Of a stretch of DNA of 64,000 nucleotides, positions 25,537-34,110 are shown piece by piece. The DNA lies in contig CAMLMC010000001.1 in assembly GCA_946481075.1 (NCBI GenBank), forward strand, positions 62,001-126,000, read 5' to 3'. Within the stretch, counting starts at the first letter, position 1. Each line of letters opens with the position of its first letter. Position numbers and translations under genes: made by a program. Source of the DNA: an uncultured Alphaproteobacteria bacterium. GTDB taxonomy: Bacteria > Pseudomonadota > Alphaproteobacteria > Micavibrionales > Micavibrionaceae. Below the pieces are notes generated by a model. It worked only from the letters and a program-made list of their open reading frames with translations. It searched no databases and had not been told where the DNA came from.

Positions 25537-26198
25537 TGCAAATTCTAACCCCCGCCCAATGCCGCGCTGCCCGTGCCCTTCTGAACTGGAGCCAGCCGGA
25601 ACTGGCGCAGCGTGCGGGGATGCATGTGCAGACGATTTCGTCTTTTGAGTCGGAAGGCGGTACGCCGACCAAAACGACGATTGAGAAGATTGCAGGGGCG
25701 CTAGAATATGGAGGGGTAGAATTTCTTCCGAATTCAGGTGTCTGTCACCGTTCCCAAAATATAAGATTTTATGAAGGGCGAGAGGGAAATAACACATTTT
25801 TTGATGATGTTTACAATGTGGTGTGTGAGGGGGCTGACGATCTCTGTGTTAGTAACGTGTCGGAAAGCACTTTCGATGGCTGGTCACCTGATAAGGGGAT
25901 TGAACATAAAAAACGTATGACAAAACATAAGCTCGAAAACCCGTCTTTTGAGATGCGCATTTTGGTAAAAAGTGGGGATATGTACTTTCCAGCAAGCGCT
26001 TATGCACAGTATAAGTGGGTGGAGCCGGATCAATTCAAAAACGTGCCTTTTTATGTGTATGGTGATCGTCTCGCAATTGTTATGCAACGCCAAAAGAATT
26101 TTTATGTTTGCGTCATTCATAATCGCGATGTTGCGGACGCCTATCGTGCTCAATTCAACCTTGCCTGGGATGCTGCGAAGGAGCCACCAAAGGGGTAG
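25536..26198 (+). CDS. XRE-family regulator with AT-rich C-terminal domain
   Basis: Residues 5-60 form a helix-turn-helix of the XRE/Cro type (CRAARALLNWSQPELAQRAG, TTIEKIAGALEYGG). From about base 25740 the composition turns abruptly AT-rich and the following 150 residues form a separate domain (RFYEGREGNNTFFDDVYNVV, MRILVKSGDMYFPASAYAQY). This domain may sense a ligand or act as an effector; I do not recognise it. Its ATG overlaps the CinA-domain gene stop. The tRNA-Leu gene follows on the other strand. The domain join suggests a fusion, or an insertion into a small XRE gene. Confidence 0.75.
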   Translation: MQILTPAQCRAARALLNWSQPELAQRAGMHVQTISSFESEGGTPTKTTIEKIAGALEYGGVEFLPNSGVCHRSQNIRFYEGREGNNTFFDDVYNVVCEGADDLCVSNVSESTFDGWSPDKGIEHKKRMTKHKLENPSFEMRILVKSGDMYFPASAYAQYKWVEPDQFKNVPFYVYGDRLAIVMQRQKNFYVCVIHNRDVADAYRAQFNLAWDAAKEPPKG

Positions 26199-26203
26199 AG
26201 AAA

Positions 26204-26290
26204 TGGTGCGGGTAGCCGGAATCGAACCGGCACGGGATTGCTCCCTCAGGATTTTAAGTCCTGTGCGTCTACCTGTTCCGCCATACCCGC
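26204..26290 (-). tRNA. tRNA-Leu (UAA)
   Basis: The minus strand gives an 87-base cloverleaf with encoded CCA: acceptor GCGGGTA/TACCCGC, D arm, anticodon loop containing TAA, an extended variable arm typical of class II leucine tRNA, and TPsiC sequence GGTTCGATTCC. The anticodon UAA reads leucine codons TTA and TTG. Confidence 0.95.
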
Positions 26291-26383
26291 GAGGCCGTCA
26301 AAAGAACAGAAATGCGAGATAATCATAATCCGCCCCCCAAGACAAGTTGCGATCCGCACTTTCCTGCCCTAAATAGGTAGGGA

Positions 26384-28246
26384 ATGAGTATGACCGCGCT
26401 GGAGCGGGGGGCGGATCTAATCCGCGATTACGCCAAACGGCTCCCCGAAAAACCCGGAGTTTACCGGATGATCGATGTAAAGGGGGATGTCCTTTACGTC
26501 GGGAAGGCGCGCGCCCTGAAAAAACGCGTGGTGACCTATTCGCACGTGGCCAAGCTGCCGAACCGTCTGAAGCGCATGGTATCCGAAACCGTGACCATGG
26601 AATTCATCACGACGAATTCGGAAGTCGAGGCGCTGCTTCTGGAATCCAACCTCATCAAAAAACTAAAGCCGCGTTTCAATATTTTACTGAGGGATGACAA
26701 ATCCTTCCCGTATATTCTTCTGACATCCGGTCATGATTTTCCGCAGGTGAAAAAACATCGTGGCGCCCGCGATGGTGCGGGTGAATTCTATGGCCCGTTT
26801 GCCAATGCCGGGGCTGTAAACCACACGATCGATATGCTCCAGCGGATTTTCAAATTGCGCAATTGCACAGATTCCTATTTTGCGGCCCGAAAAAGGCCGT
26901 GCCTTCAATATCACATCAAACGCTGTACCGCGCCATGCGTCGGACGTATTTCGAAAGAAGAGTATGCGGAATCCGTTTCGCAAGCGCGCGACTTTTTGTC
27001 TGGGAAAAGCAGGGCGTTACAAGAGGAATTTCAGAAAGAGATGGAGGCTGCCAGCGAGGCGATGGATTACGAACTCGCCGCCGAATATCGCGATAAGATC
27101 AAAGTCCTCGCCGCCGTCCAGATGCATCAGGATATCAACATTGAAGGGATGCGCGATGCCGATGTGATCTACCTGTATCAACGCGAAGGCAAGACCTGTA
27201 TTCAGGCGTTCTTTTTCCGGGGTGGGCAGAATTTCGGCAACCGCGCCTATTTCCCGCGCCACGACGGGGAAGTTACGCCGCAAACGATTATGGCGAATTT
27301 TCTGGCGCAGTTTTACGAGAGTAAGCCCGTGCCGCCGGATATCATGGTCAACATTTTGCCCGCCGAGCGGGAACTGCTGGAGCAGGCGCTGGCCCAGCGC
27401 GGCAAGGATAGCGGGGTGCGCAGGGTCTCGATCGCGCAGCCGGCACGGGGGCAACGTAAACGCCTGATGGATTTTGTCGAAAACAACGCCAAGCAGGCAC
27501 TGGAGCGCCACCTTCTGGAGCGCAAAGGTGAGGCGCAGCTTTTACAGGGGGTCGCGGATCTTTTCGGGTTGGAGGGGCCGCCGGCGCGGATCGAAGTCTA
27601 CGACAACTCCCACATCTCCGGCACCAATATGGTGGGCGGCATGGTGGTGGCGGGGCCGGAAGGGTTTCGCAAGAATGCCTATCGCAAATTCAATATCCGC
27701 ACCGCCGACGCCGCCGATGATTACGGCATGATGCGTGAGGTGATGACGCGGCGGTTCGGACGCGCCATCAAAGACGAGGTGGATCGCGAGAGTGATGATT
27801 GGCCGGATTTGCTTTTGATCGATGGTGGTTTGGGCCAATTCAACGCGGTGAAAGATGTTCTGACCGAAATGGGAGTTTGGGATGATCTCATCGTTGTTGC
27901 CATTTCCAAGGGGCCGGATCGCAATGCGGGTCGCGAACAATTCTTTATGGAGGGCCGCGCGCCGTTCCGTCTGCCGGAAAACGATGCCGTGCTTCATTAT
28001 CTGCAACGCCTGCGCGACGAGGTTCACCGGTTTGCCATCGGGGCGCACCGCACGCGCCGGAAGATGGACATCGGCAAAAACCCGCTCGATGAAATCGCCG
28101 GTATTGGTGCGGCCCGTAAAAGGGCGCTGCTCCATCATTTCGGGTCCGCCAAGGCGATCAAATCCGCCGGGGTGGAGGATTTGATGAAGGTTGAGGGGAT
28201 TTCTAAGGCTCAGGCCGAGAAGATATTCAAATTCTTTAATGAATAG
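26384..28246 (+). CDS. uvrC: Excinuclease ABC subunit C
   Basis: UvrC makes both cuts in nucleotide excision repair after UvrB (3687) has marked the lesion. The N-terminal GIY-YIG-type domain is present (KPGVYRMIDVKGDVLYVGKA), the cysteine-rich region near residue 165 (CLQYHIKRCTAPC) is intact, the UVR domain MEAASEAMDYELAAEYRDKI lies at about residue 220, and the endonuclease V-like domain shows EVYDNSHISG and LLLIDGGLGQ. A C-terminal HhH pair (IGAARKRALLHHFGSAKAIK) closes the protein. Its 620-residue length is usual. It is monocistronic. Confidence 0.97.
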   Translation: MSMTALERGADLIRDYAKRLPEKPGVYRMIDVKGDVLYVGKARALKKRVVTYSHVAKLPNRLKRMVSETVTMEFITTNSEVEALLLESNLIKKLKPRFNILLRDDKSFPYILLTSGHDFPQVKKHRGARDGAGEFYGPFANAGAVNHTIDMLQRIFKLRNCTDSYFAARKRPCLQYHIKRCTAPCVGRISKEEYAESVSQARDFLSGKSRALQEEFQKEMEAASEAMDYELAAEYRDKIKVLAAVQMHQDINIEGMRDADVIYLYQREGKTCIQAFFFRGGQNFGNRAYFPRHDGEVTPQTIMANFLAQFYESKPVPPDIMVNILPAERELLEQALAQRGKDSGVRRVSIAQPARGQRKRLMDFVENNAKQALERHLLERKGEAQLLQGVADLFGLEGPPARIEVYDNSHISGTNMVGGMVVAGPEGFRKNAYRKFNIRTADAADDYGMMREVMTRRFGRAIKDEVDRESDDWPDLLLIDGGLGQFNAVKDVLTEMGVWDDLIVVAISKGPDRNAGREQFFMEGRAPFRLPENDAVLHYLQRLRDEVHRFAIGAHRTRRKMDIGKNPLDEIAGIGAARKRALLHHFGSAKAIKSAGVEDLMKVEGISKAQAEKIFKFFNE

Positions 28247-28502
28247 AGTATGTTGGCGCGTCTTCCGCTTGTTGAATGTTTGAAAATATTGTGCTTCGAA
28301 ACTTATTCACAAGCGGCGTGAGCGAAAAAATCCAATGCCTTCAAACTACTTACAAAATAGCTGTTTATAACTTCCAAACCGGGTTGTGAGGGCGGAAGAG
28401 CCATGTTAGCGTTCTCTCATCAATCATCGTCACGAAGCAAATCTGTACGGCCTGTCAGTGGTCTGCCATTTGCTGGTGGTTACAAATGTGGAGTGAAAGA
28501 GA

Positions 28503-29393
28503 ATGTTTCATCGTACGACGAACAATGGCGTCAATACCCCCCCGCAGCCCGAAGAATTCGAAGCCGCAGGTCAGCAGCAATCGTTTCCTTACCAGACAAA
28601 GGTTATTGAACAATCCGCTGTCGAGCGTTATGCGCGTTCGGAAGCCGCCCGTCGTCCGTCCGCAGCCCCGGTTGCCAACCAAAGCGAGCCATTGACCGGC
28701 AACCAGTTTTATGTTTATGAATCTCAAAATCCCTACGAAGAAGAAAAGGACACTCAACCCATGAATTCCGCCGAAGACAACAAAGAGAACAAGACAGAAT
28801 CCGCTGCTGCCCCGAATTCCCGTATTGATATTCCGGGTGGCGTATTCTCCCGTCCCGGCCAGCCGCCGATCGCGGGCCGTGCTCCCGGTGCTTATCCGGG
28901 TGCCTATCCTGGCGCGACGACATTCGGCCAGACATCTGTTGCAACATCGAATGATGCTGCCGCAGGCCGTAAACTCTATATCGGTCAGGGCATCACCCTT
29001 TCCGGCGAAATCGAAGCTTGCGATCACTTGGTCGTTGAAGGTGTTGTCGAAGCCGCGCTGAAAGGTGCAAGCGTTCTGGAAATCGCCGAGTCCGGCGCGT
29101 TCTATGGAACGGTTGACATCGATGAAGCCACAATCGCCGGCCGTTTCGAAGGCGACCTGACGGTTCGTGGCCGCCTGACAATCAAAGCATCCGGTTCCAT
29201 CACCGGCGCGGTCACATACAAAGAACTGGCCGTTGAAGCCGGTGCCGCCGTTGACGGTAAACTGACGCCGCTCGATGCGAAAAACGCTGGCGCACGCAAC
29301 AACAAATCTGACAACAAGTCTGCTGCTCCCCGCAAGACAACAGACTTCGGGGCAGAGCTGCCGTTTGAAGGCAAGGCTGTTGCCGCCGAGTAA
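28503..29393 (+). CDS. Bactofilin
   Basis: Residues about 160-265 form the bactofilin beta-helix domain (LYIGQGITLSGEIEACDHLV, EIAESGAFYGTVDIDEATIA, GRFEGDLTVRGRLTIKASGS). It polymerises into cytoskeletal filaments that act in cell shape, stalk or pole organisation in alphaproteobacteria. The long N-terminal region is proline- and glutamine-rich with the tandem repeat PGAYPGAYPGA near residue 130, and is probably disordered. A GGAGTGAAAGAGA stretch precedes the ATG at 28503. The 256-base upstream region carries no gene and should hold the promoter. A strong terminator follows at 29422. Confidence 0.9.
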   Translation: MFHRTTNNGVNTPPQPEEFEAAGQQQSFPYQTKVIEQSAVERYARSEAARRPSAAPVANQSEPLTGNQFYVYESQNPYEEEKDTQPMNSAEDNKENKTESAAAPNSRIDIPGGVFSRPGQPPIAGRAPGAYPGAYPGATTFGQTSVATSNDAAAGRKLYIGQGITLSGEIEACDHLVVEGVVEAALKGASVLEIAESGAFYGTVDIDEATIAGRFEGDLTVRGRLTIKASGSITGAVTYKELAVEAGAAVDGKLTPLDAKNAGARNNKSDNKSAAPRKTTDFGAELPFEGKAVAAE

Positions 29394-29421
29394 TTTCCAT
29401 TTCCTAGGGTAATGTACAATG

Positions 29422-29449
29422 AAAACCGGGCAGCGATGCCCGGTTTTTT
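29422..29449 (+). terminator. Intrinsic terminator of bactofilin gene
   Basis: AACCGGGCA and TGCCCGGTT form a 9 bp stem with loop GCGA, followed by TTTT. It lies 29 bases after the stop. Confidence 0.9.
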
Positions 29450-29459
29450 CTCTTTGATA

Positions 29460-29500
29460 CCGTTGTCGTCAACCGTCGCTGCGCTCCGTCGAGCCAACGG
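29460..29500. repeat. Short palindromic repeat, CCGTTG...CAACGG
   Basis: It shares the core CCGTCGCTGCGCTCCGTCGAG with the element at 18507-18545; here the ends read CCGTTG/CAACGG, which again are inverted. The ends differ between the copies but pair within each, so the secondary structure is conserved. Confidence 0.65.
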
Positions 29501-29508
29501 TCCTATTG

Positions 29509-30141
29509 CTACGCCGTCTTGTTTTTGAAGGCGCAAAGATCACGCACCACACATTGCGCGCATTTGGGGGAGCGCGCGGTGCACACGTAACGTCCGTGCA
29601 GAATCAGCCAGTGATGGGCGTGGAGCAGGAATTCATCCGGCACCACTTTCTCCAGCTTTTCCTCGACCTTTTCGACGCTGTCGCCCGGTGCAAGGCCCGT
29701 GCGGTTGCTAATCCGGAAGATATGCGTGTCGACCGCGATCGTTGGCTGGCCGAAGGCGATGTTCAAAACCACATTGGCGGTTTTGCGTCCGACGCCGGGA
29801 AGTTTGACGAGTTCATCCCGTGATTGCGGAACCTCGCCGCCGTAGCGCTCGACCAGAATTTTGGAGAGCAGGTAGACATTCTTTGCCTTGGCATTGAAAA
29901 GGCCGATTGTCTTGATGCAATCACGGATTTTGTCTTCGCCGAGTTTGACCATCTTCGCCGGTGTGTCCGCGGCCTTGAAAAGGGCGGGGGTCGCCTTGTT
30001 CACGCCCTTATCCGTTGCCTGCGCCGACAGGACGACGGCAACCAGAAGCGTGAAAGGGTTGGTATAATCCAGCTCCCCCTTCGGTTCGGGGTTTTGCGCC
30101 CGAAGGCGGCGGAAGAATTCGATAACTTTGGCTCTTGTCAT
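29509..30141 (-). CDS. nth: Endonuclease III
   Basis: Nth removes oxidised pyrimidines and cuts at the resulting AP sites in base excision repair. The helix-hairpin-helix LPGVGRKTANVVLN contains the catalytic Lys, and Asp in AVDTHIFR completes the pair. The C-terminal [4Fe-4S] ligands follow the expected C-x6-C-x2-C-x5-C pattern (CTARSPKCAQCVVRDLC). The 210-residue length is normal. A palindromic repeat separates it from the bactofilin terminator. Confidence 0.97.
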   Translation of the reverse strand: MTRAKVIEFFRRLRAQNPEPKGELDYTNPFTLLVAVVLSAQATDKGVNKATPALFKAADTPAKMVKLGEDKIRDCIKTIGLFNAKAKNVYLLSKILVERYGGEVPQSRDELVKLPGVGRKTANVVLNIAFGQPTIAVDTHIFRISNRTGLAPGDSVEKVEEKLEKVVPDEFLLHAHHWLILHGRYVCTARSPKCAQCVVRDLCAFKNKTA

Positions 30142-30200
30142 AGGATTTTATAACCTATCCAAAACTTGCATGCGGGATAAATTTTATATATCCATAATTG

Positions 30201-30554
30201 ATGAGCAAATTTGTCCCAGAACCTGAAATTTTTCTGCCCGGTCAGAAATTGCCGGAATCTATCACAAGCGTTCGTGCCTTCAATGATCCCGCATCGTCGA
30301 CAGTAGTGGAGGCCGAAGTTGAAGCGCGGATGTCCAAATCCCAAAAGGAATGGGAGGCTGAAGACATTATTCATTTTCGGACATATACTCAGGATAGAAC
30401 GGGCAATGAAACATCGGAAGAAATTGAAAAACGCCTTCTTCAGGACATTGAAGAGATAAGCGCAGAAATGAAGAACCCTAGCGTCATTACAGTGGATGAG
30501 AAAACGGAAATCATTCTGCCAAACGTTTCTGCTTATTACGTATTCAAACTTTAA
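30201..30554 (+). CDS. Hypothetical protein (117 aa)
   Basis: The ATG at 30201 starts a hydrophilic, acidic protein with a central Glu-rich helix (SEEIEKRLLQDIEEISAEMK) and a terminal strand pair (TEIILPNVSAYYVFKL). It has no signal peptide and no motif that I recognise. It diverges from nth (30141) and is followed by the Ada-like gene at 30614 on the same strand. Somewhat AT-rich. Function unknown. Confidence 0.6.
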   Translation: MSKFVPEPEIFLPGQKLPESITSVRAFNDPASSTVVEAEVEARMSKSQKEWEAEDIIHFRTYTQDRTGNETSEEIEKRLLQDIEEISAEMKNPSVITVDEKTEIILPNVSAYYVFKL

Positions 30555-30613
30555 AGCCTCACGATCACAAGAAACGGGTTGGAAAGCCCCCGTTTTTGTA
30601 TCAAGGTGCCGTT

Positions 30614-31486
30614 ATGGGCGATTTCAAAGACGATATCATCACGAAAGCCATTGATTACCTGGCGGCGCACGGGCATGAGAATCCCGATCTTGATAGTCTT
30701 GGGGCCCGGTTCGGGTATGAAGCCACACATTTCCAAAAGCTGTTCAAAGAGAAAGTCGGCATCAGCCCCAAACGCATGATGCAGTTCATGAATTACAAAC
30801 GCGCACGGGACTTTCTTCTAGAGGGTTATCCAACCCTTGATGCGGCGTATCAGGCGGGGTTGTCGAGCGCGGGCCGTCTGCACGATTTGTTTGTGGCGTG
30901 CGAAGCTGCGACGCCCGGCATGGTACAACGGCGCGGCGATGGGATGACCATAACCTATGGCTATCATGCATCGCCGATTGGTGATTTGCTTATCGCGCAA
31001 ACGCAGATTGGTGTTTGCTGGCTCGGTTTCGTGATCGGCAATGATCGCGCCGAGCCTTTCCGCCGCATGAATAAACACTGGCCATGTGCCAACTTTTTAG
31101 AGAATGCAGAAGTAACGCGCAGCGCGGCGGAGCATGTCATGCATATCTGGCAAGGGCAGGGTGACCGCGCGAACAAGTTGCGGCTTGACCTCCACGGCAC
31201 CAATTTCCAGATACAGGTCTGGCGCGCCCTTTTGAAAATACCAACAGGCGGGGCGGTGAGTTATCAGCAGATTGCCGCCGCGCTGGGTGATGCCAATGCC
31301 TGCCGCGCCGTCGGCACAGCGGTTGGAGCCAACCCCATCACCCTTTTGATTCCCTGTCACCGCGTGATCCAGCGCAGCGGCATTGTAGAGAACTACGCCT
31401 GGGGATCTGCGCGCAAGAAGATGTTATTGGGCTTAGAGGCCGAGAACATCCCGCATGGTATAGAGCCCGGCAGGCTTCCCTTGTAA
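30614..31486 (+). CDS. Ada-like O6-alkylguanine methyltransferase with AraC domain
   Basis: The N-terminal part (to about residue 95) is an AraC-type helix-turn-helix domain (YEATHFQKLFKEKVGISPKR). The C-terminal part is the O6-alkylguanine-DNA methyltransferase domain with VGTAVGANPITLLIPCHRVI, containing the acceptor Cys in PCHR. Full-length Ada has an extra N-terminal four-Cys zinc domain which repairs phosphotriesters and triggers induction; this is missing here. It probably acts as a methyltransferase and a regulator at the same time, but cannot be switched on in the standard Ada way. The start is at 30614, with AAGGTG upstream. Its 3' end overlaps the convergent dapB gene by 54 bases. 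Confidence 0.9.
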   Translation: MGDFKDDIITKAIDYLAAHGHENPDLDSLGARFGYEATHFQKLFKEKVGISPKRMMQFMNYKRARDFLLEGYPTLDAAYQAGLSSAGRLHDLFVACEAATPGMVQRRGDGMTITYGYHASPIGDLLIAQTQIGVCWLGFVIGNDRAEPFRRMNKHWPCANFLENAEVTRSAAEHVMHIWQGQGDRANKLRLDLHGTNFQIQVWRALLKIPTGGAVSYQQIAAALGDANACRAVGTAVGANPITLLIPCHRVIQRSGIVENYAWGSARKKMLLGLEAENIPHGIEPGRLPL

Positions 31487-32191
31487 CCATTCGGCGGCTT
31501 TCAAAGCGCCGCGCGCGAACAGGGTGCGGTCCGATGCCTTGTGCGCGAGTTCGATCCGTTCTCCCATGCCGTAAAAGGTCACCGTGTGTTCGCCAACCAC
31601 ATCGCCGCCGCGGGACACGGCATAACCGATATCACCGTCTTTGCGTTTGCCTTTGCGGTTGTCAACGAAGTCGCCGCCGCCGCGCCCAGATTGCGCGGCC
31701 TTGCCCAGCGCCAATGCCGTGCCGGAGGGCGCATCAATCTTATTCTTATGGTGCGATTCAAAAATTTCGATATCCCAGTCGGGACCAAGGCGCGCCGCCG
31801 CCTGTTCCACCAACGCCAGCAGGAGATTGACTCCCACGCTCATATTCGCGGCATAGACGATAGGAATTTCTTTGGCAGCATCGGCGATTTTCGTTTCCAG
31901 ATCGTGTGTGATACCGGTCGTGCCGATCACCAGCGAGGTTTTGTTTCGGATGGCGGCGGCAATATTCGTCAGTGTAGCCTCCGGTGTGGTGAAATCGATC
32001 ACGCAGTCACAGGCCTGCATCAGTTCATCGGCGTCCGTGACGACGCCATATGGTTCAGAGGGAAAATGTTCGGGATGAAGCGTGCGCGTACTGACGCAGG
32101 CGAGGGTCAATCCCGGCCATGCGCCCGATTGTAGTTCCCTCACCAGAATCTGGCCGACCCGGCCTTTATATCCCGCGATTCCTATTTCCAT
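31433..32191 (-). CDS. dapB: 4-hydroxy-tetrahydrodipicolinate reductase
   Basis: DapB reduces hydroxy-tetrahydrodipicolinate with NAD(P)H in the lysine and meso-diaminopimelate pathway, which also feeds peptidoglycan synthesis. The N-terminal Rossmann motif is GIAGYKGRVG, and the catalytic signature ESHHKNKIDAPSGTAL is intact (two His and the Lys). The 252-residue length is normal. It lies downstream of dnaJ and the thioesterase on the same strand, with a 162-base gap. The convergent Ada-like gene overlaps its 3' end. Confidence 0.96.
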   Translation of the reverse strand: MEIGIAGYKGRVGQILVRELQSGAWPGLTLACVSTRTLHPEHFPSEPYGVVTDADELMQACDCVIDFTTPEATLTNIAAAIRNKTSLVIGTTGITHDLETKIADAAKEIPIVYAANMSVGVNLLLALVEQAAARLGPDWDIEIFESHHKNKIDAPSGTALALGKAAQSGRGGGDFVDNRKGKRKDGDIGYAVSRGGDVVGEHTVTFYGMGERIELAHKASDRTLFARGALKAAEWLQGKPAGLYTMRDVLGL

Positions 32192-32353
32192 GATTTGATC
32201 CTATGCCACCGTTAACGTTTGTCTAGTTCGTTTGGCGTTTTTATGCATTTTTCAGAAATCTATAATCCATTAGTTTGTTTTTCGATTTTCTTCGCCTGCC
32301 TATGCTTTTTTTCAAAGACATCAAAGGGATAATAGGATTAAATTCCCAAATTG

Positions 32354-32794
32354 TCAAGTTCTATCTATGTCACGAATGGCGACGGAAAGGCGCACCGTGC
32401 AGTTCATCTTGCCTTCGTCGTTGTAAGTGTCGATTTGCCAAAGATGCGTGGTCCGTCCAAGGTGGATCGGTTTACAAATACCGGTGACATGGCCGGAAGA
32501 AACGGGGCGAAGATGGTGGGCATGGATTTCAAATCCATTGGCGCGCTGTTTATCGCCATCGATGCACATCCAGGCGGCGATACTGCCCAGGCTTTCGGCC
32601 AGAACGCAGGAGGACCCGCCATGCAGAATGCCGAAGGGTTGTTTGGTGCGTTCATCAACCGGCATTGTGGCCTTTAAATAATCATCCCCGATTTCCGTGA
32701 TACGGATATCCAGATGTTTGTTGATGTTGTCTTTTTGCACGCCGCGCAGGTCGTTCAAATCTTCAAGCGTGAATGTTTTGTGCCAGATGCTCAT
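32354..32794 (-). CDS. PaaI-like hotdog thioesterase
   Basis: The 146-residue protein (start ATG at 32794, MSIWHKTFT) has a hotdog-fold pattern. The motif HGGSSCVLAESLGS contains the catalytic-type residues of the PaaI/YdiI/EntH thioesterase group (HGG followed by a helix with Glu). It should hydrolyse acyl-CoA thioesters, substrate unknown. The later strands (GFEIHAHHLRPVSSGHVTGI) fit the family. It sits between dnaJ and dapB, with the stop of dnaJ 52 bases upstream. Confidence 0.9.
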   Translation of the reverse strand: MSIWHKTFTLEDLNDLRGVQKDNINKHLDIRITEIGDDYLKATMPVDERTKQPFGILHGGSSCVLAESLGSIAAWMCIDGDKQRANGFEIHAHHLRPVSSGHVTGICKPIHLGRTTHLWQIDTYNDEGKMNCTVRLSVAIRDIDRT

Positions 32795-32845
32795 GGGGAA
32801 AAGATACACCAATCCCTAGGTCGGTGAAAGCCTGAAAGGGCCAAG

Positions 32846-34003
32846 TTAGCTCTTCAAATCAGACCATAGGTCTTTCATCTTTGACATGAAACCTTCGGAT
32901 TCCGGTGAGTGACCGGATTTTTCCGCCGCCAGATCATCCGCCAGTTTGCGCATCATGTCTTTTTGCTTGCTGTTGAGATTGACAGGCGTTTCGACAAAAA
33001 TTTCGATGAACAAATCGCCACGCGAGTCAGACCGCATGATCGACATGCCTTTGCCGCGCAGGCGGAATTGCTGACCCGTTTGCGTGCCCGCCGGAATCTT
33101 GACATTGTTGCGCGAACCATCGATGGAGGCGACTTCAATCTCCCCGCCAATTGCGGCGGTTGTCATCGGGATTGGCACGCGGCAATAAAGATTGCTGCCG
33201 TCACGTTCAAAGAGTTTGTGTGGTTTGATGTTGATGAGGACATATAGATCGCCCGCAGGGCCGCCGCGCAGACCCGCTTCACCTTCACCCGCAAGGCGGA
33301 TGCGGCGCCCCGCATCAATGCCCGCCGGTACAGAGACTTTCAAGGTTTTTTCCTTGCGCACGCGGCCCGCGCCGTTGCATTTGCGGCACGGGTCTTTGAT
33401 GACGGAGCCCGCCCCGCCGCAGGTGGAGCAGGTGCGCTCTATCGTGAAGAAACCCTGCTGCGCGCGCATGCGGCCCGACCCGTGACAGGTGGGGCATGTT
33501 TCCGCGCCCTTTGTGTCTTCAGAGCCAGACCCATCACATTTATCGCATGTGTCGTTGACCGGTATTTTGATTGTGACTTCTTTGCCGTTAAAGGCATCTT
33601 CAAGGGAAATATCATAGGCGTATTGCAGATCGGAGCCGCGTGTCGAGGCAGAAGCCCGTCCACCGCCGCGGCCGCCCATCATATCGCCAAACATGTCTTC
33701 GAAAATATCGGAGAAGGCACCGCCGAAGCCGGCACCACCGCCAAAGCCACCGCCGCCGAAACCGCCGCCGCCCATCGAGCCGTCAAACGCGCTCTTGCCA
33801 AACCGGTCATAGGCCGCGCGTTTTTGTTCGTCTTTCAAAACGTCATAGGCCTCGTTCAATTCCTTGAACTTGGCTTCGGCCTCTTTGTTGTCCTTGTTCT
33901 GGTCGGGGTGATATTTCATAGCGAGCTTGCGATAAGCCTTTTTCAGCTCATCCGCGCTTGCCGTTTTTGCAACCCCCAGAATTTCGTAATAATCACGTGC
34001 CAT
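32846..34003 (-). CDS. dnaJ: Chaperone protein DnaJ
   Basis: DnaJ delivers unfolded substrates to DnaK and stimulates its ATPase. The J domain contains HPD ([10 protein letters not shown]), a Gly/Phe-rich linker follows (about residues 75-110), and the zinc domain has four CxxCxGxG repeats ([32 protein letters not shown]). The start MARDYYEIL is at 34003. The dnaK gene lies upstream; the 107-base gap contains a TGTCAT-type palindromic repeat that could form an RNA hairpin between them. Confidence 0.97.
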   Translation of the reverse strand: MARDYYEILGVAKTASADELKKAYRKLAMKYHPDQNKDNKEAEAKFKELNEAYDVLKDEQKRAAYDRFGKSAFDGSMGGGGFGGGGFGGGAGFGGAFSDIFEDMFGDMMGGRGGGRASASTRGSDLQYAYDISLEDAFNGKEVTIKIPVNDTCDKCDGSGSEDTKGAETCPTCHGSGRMRAQQGFFTIERTCSTCGGAGSVIKDPCRKCNGAGRVRKEKTLKVSVPAGIDAGRRIRLAGEGEAGLRGGPAGDLYVLINIKPHKLFERDGSNLYCRVPIPMTTAAIGGEIEVASIDGSRNNVKIPAGTQTGQQFRLRGKGMSIMRSDSRGDLFIEIFVETPVNLNSKQKDMMRKLADDLAAEKSGHSPESEGFMSKMKDLWSDLKS

Positions 34004-34019
34004 GCTGACCACAGTTTAC

Positions 34020-34099
34020 TGTCATCTTGAGCGGAGCGAAAGATCCCATTTTCGCCGTACGGCATGAGATTCTTTGTCGCTCCGCTCCTTAGAATGACA
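34020..34099. repeat. TGTCAT palindromic repeat between dnaK and dnaJ
   Basis: TGTCATCTTGAGCGGAGCGA is matched by TCGCTCCGCTCCTTAGAATGACA in inverted orientation, giving an imperfect stem of about 20 bp. In the dnaK-dnaJ transcript it would form a hairpin that could set their relative expression or mRNA stability. Confidence 0.8.
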
Positions 34100-34110
34100 T
34101 TTGATGGAGT

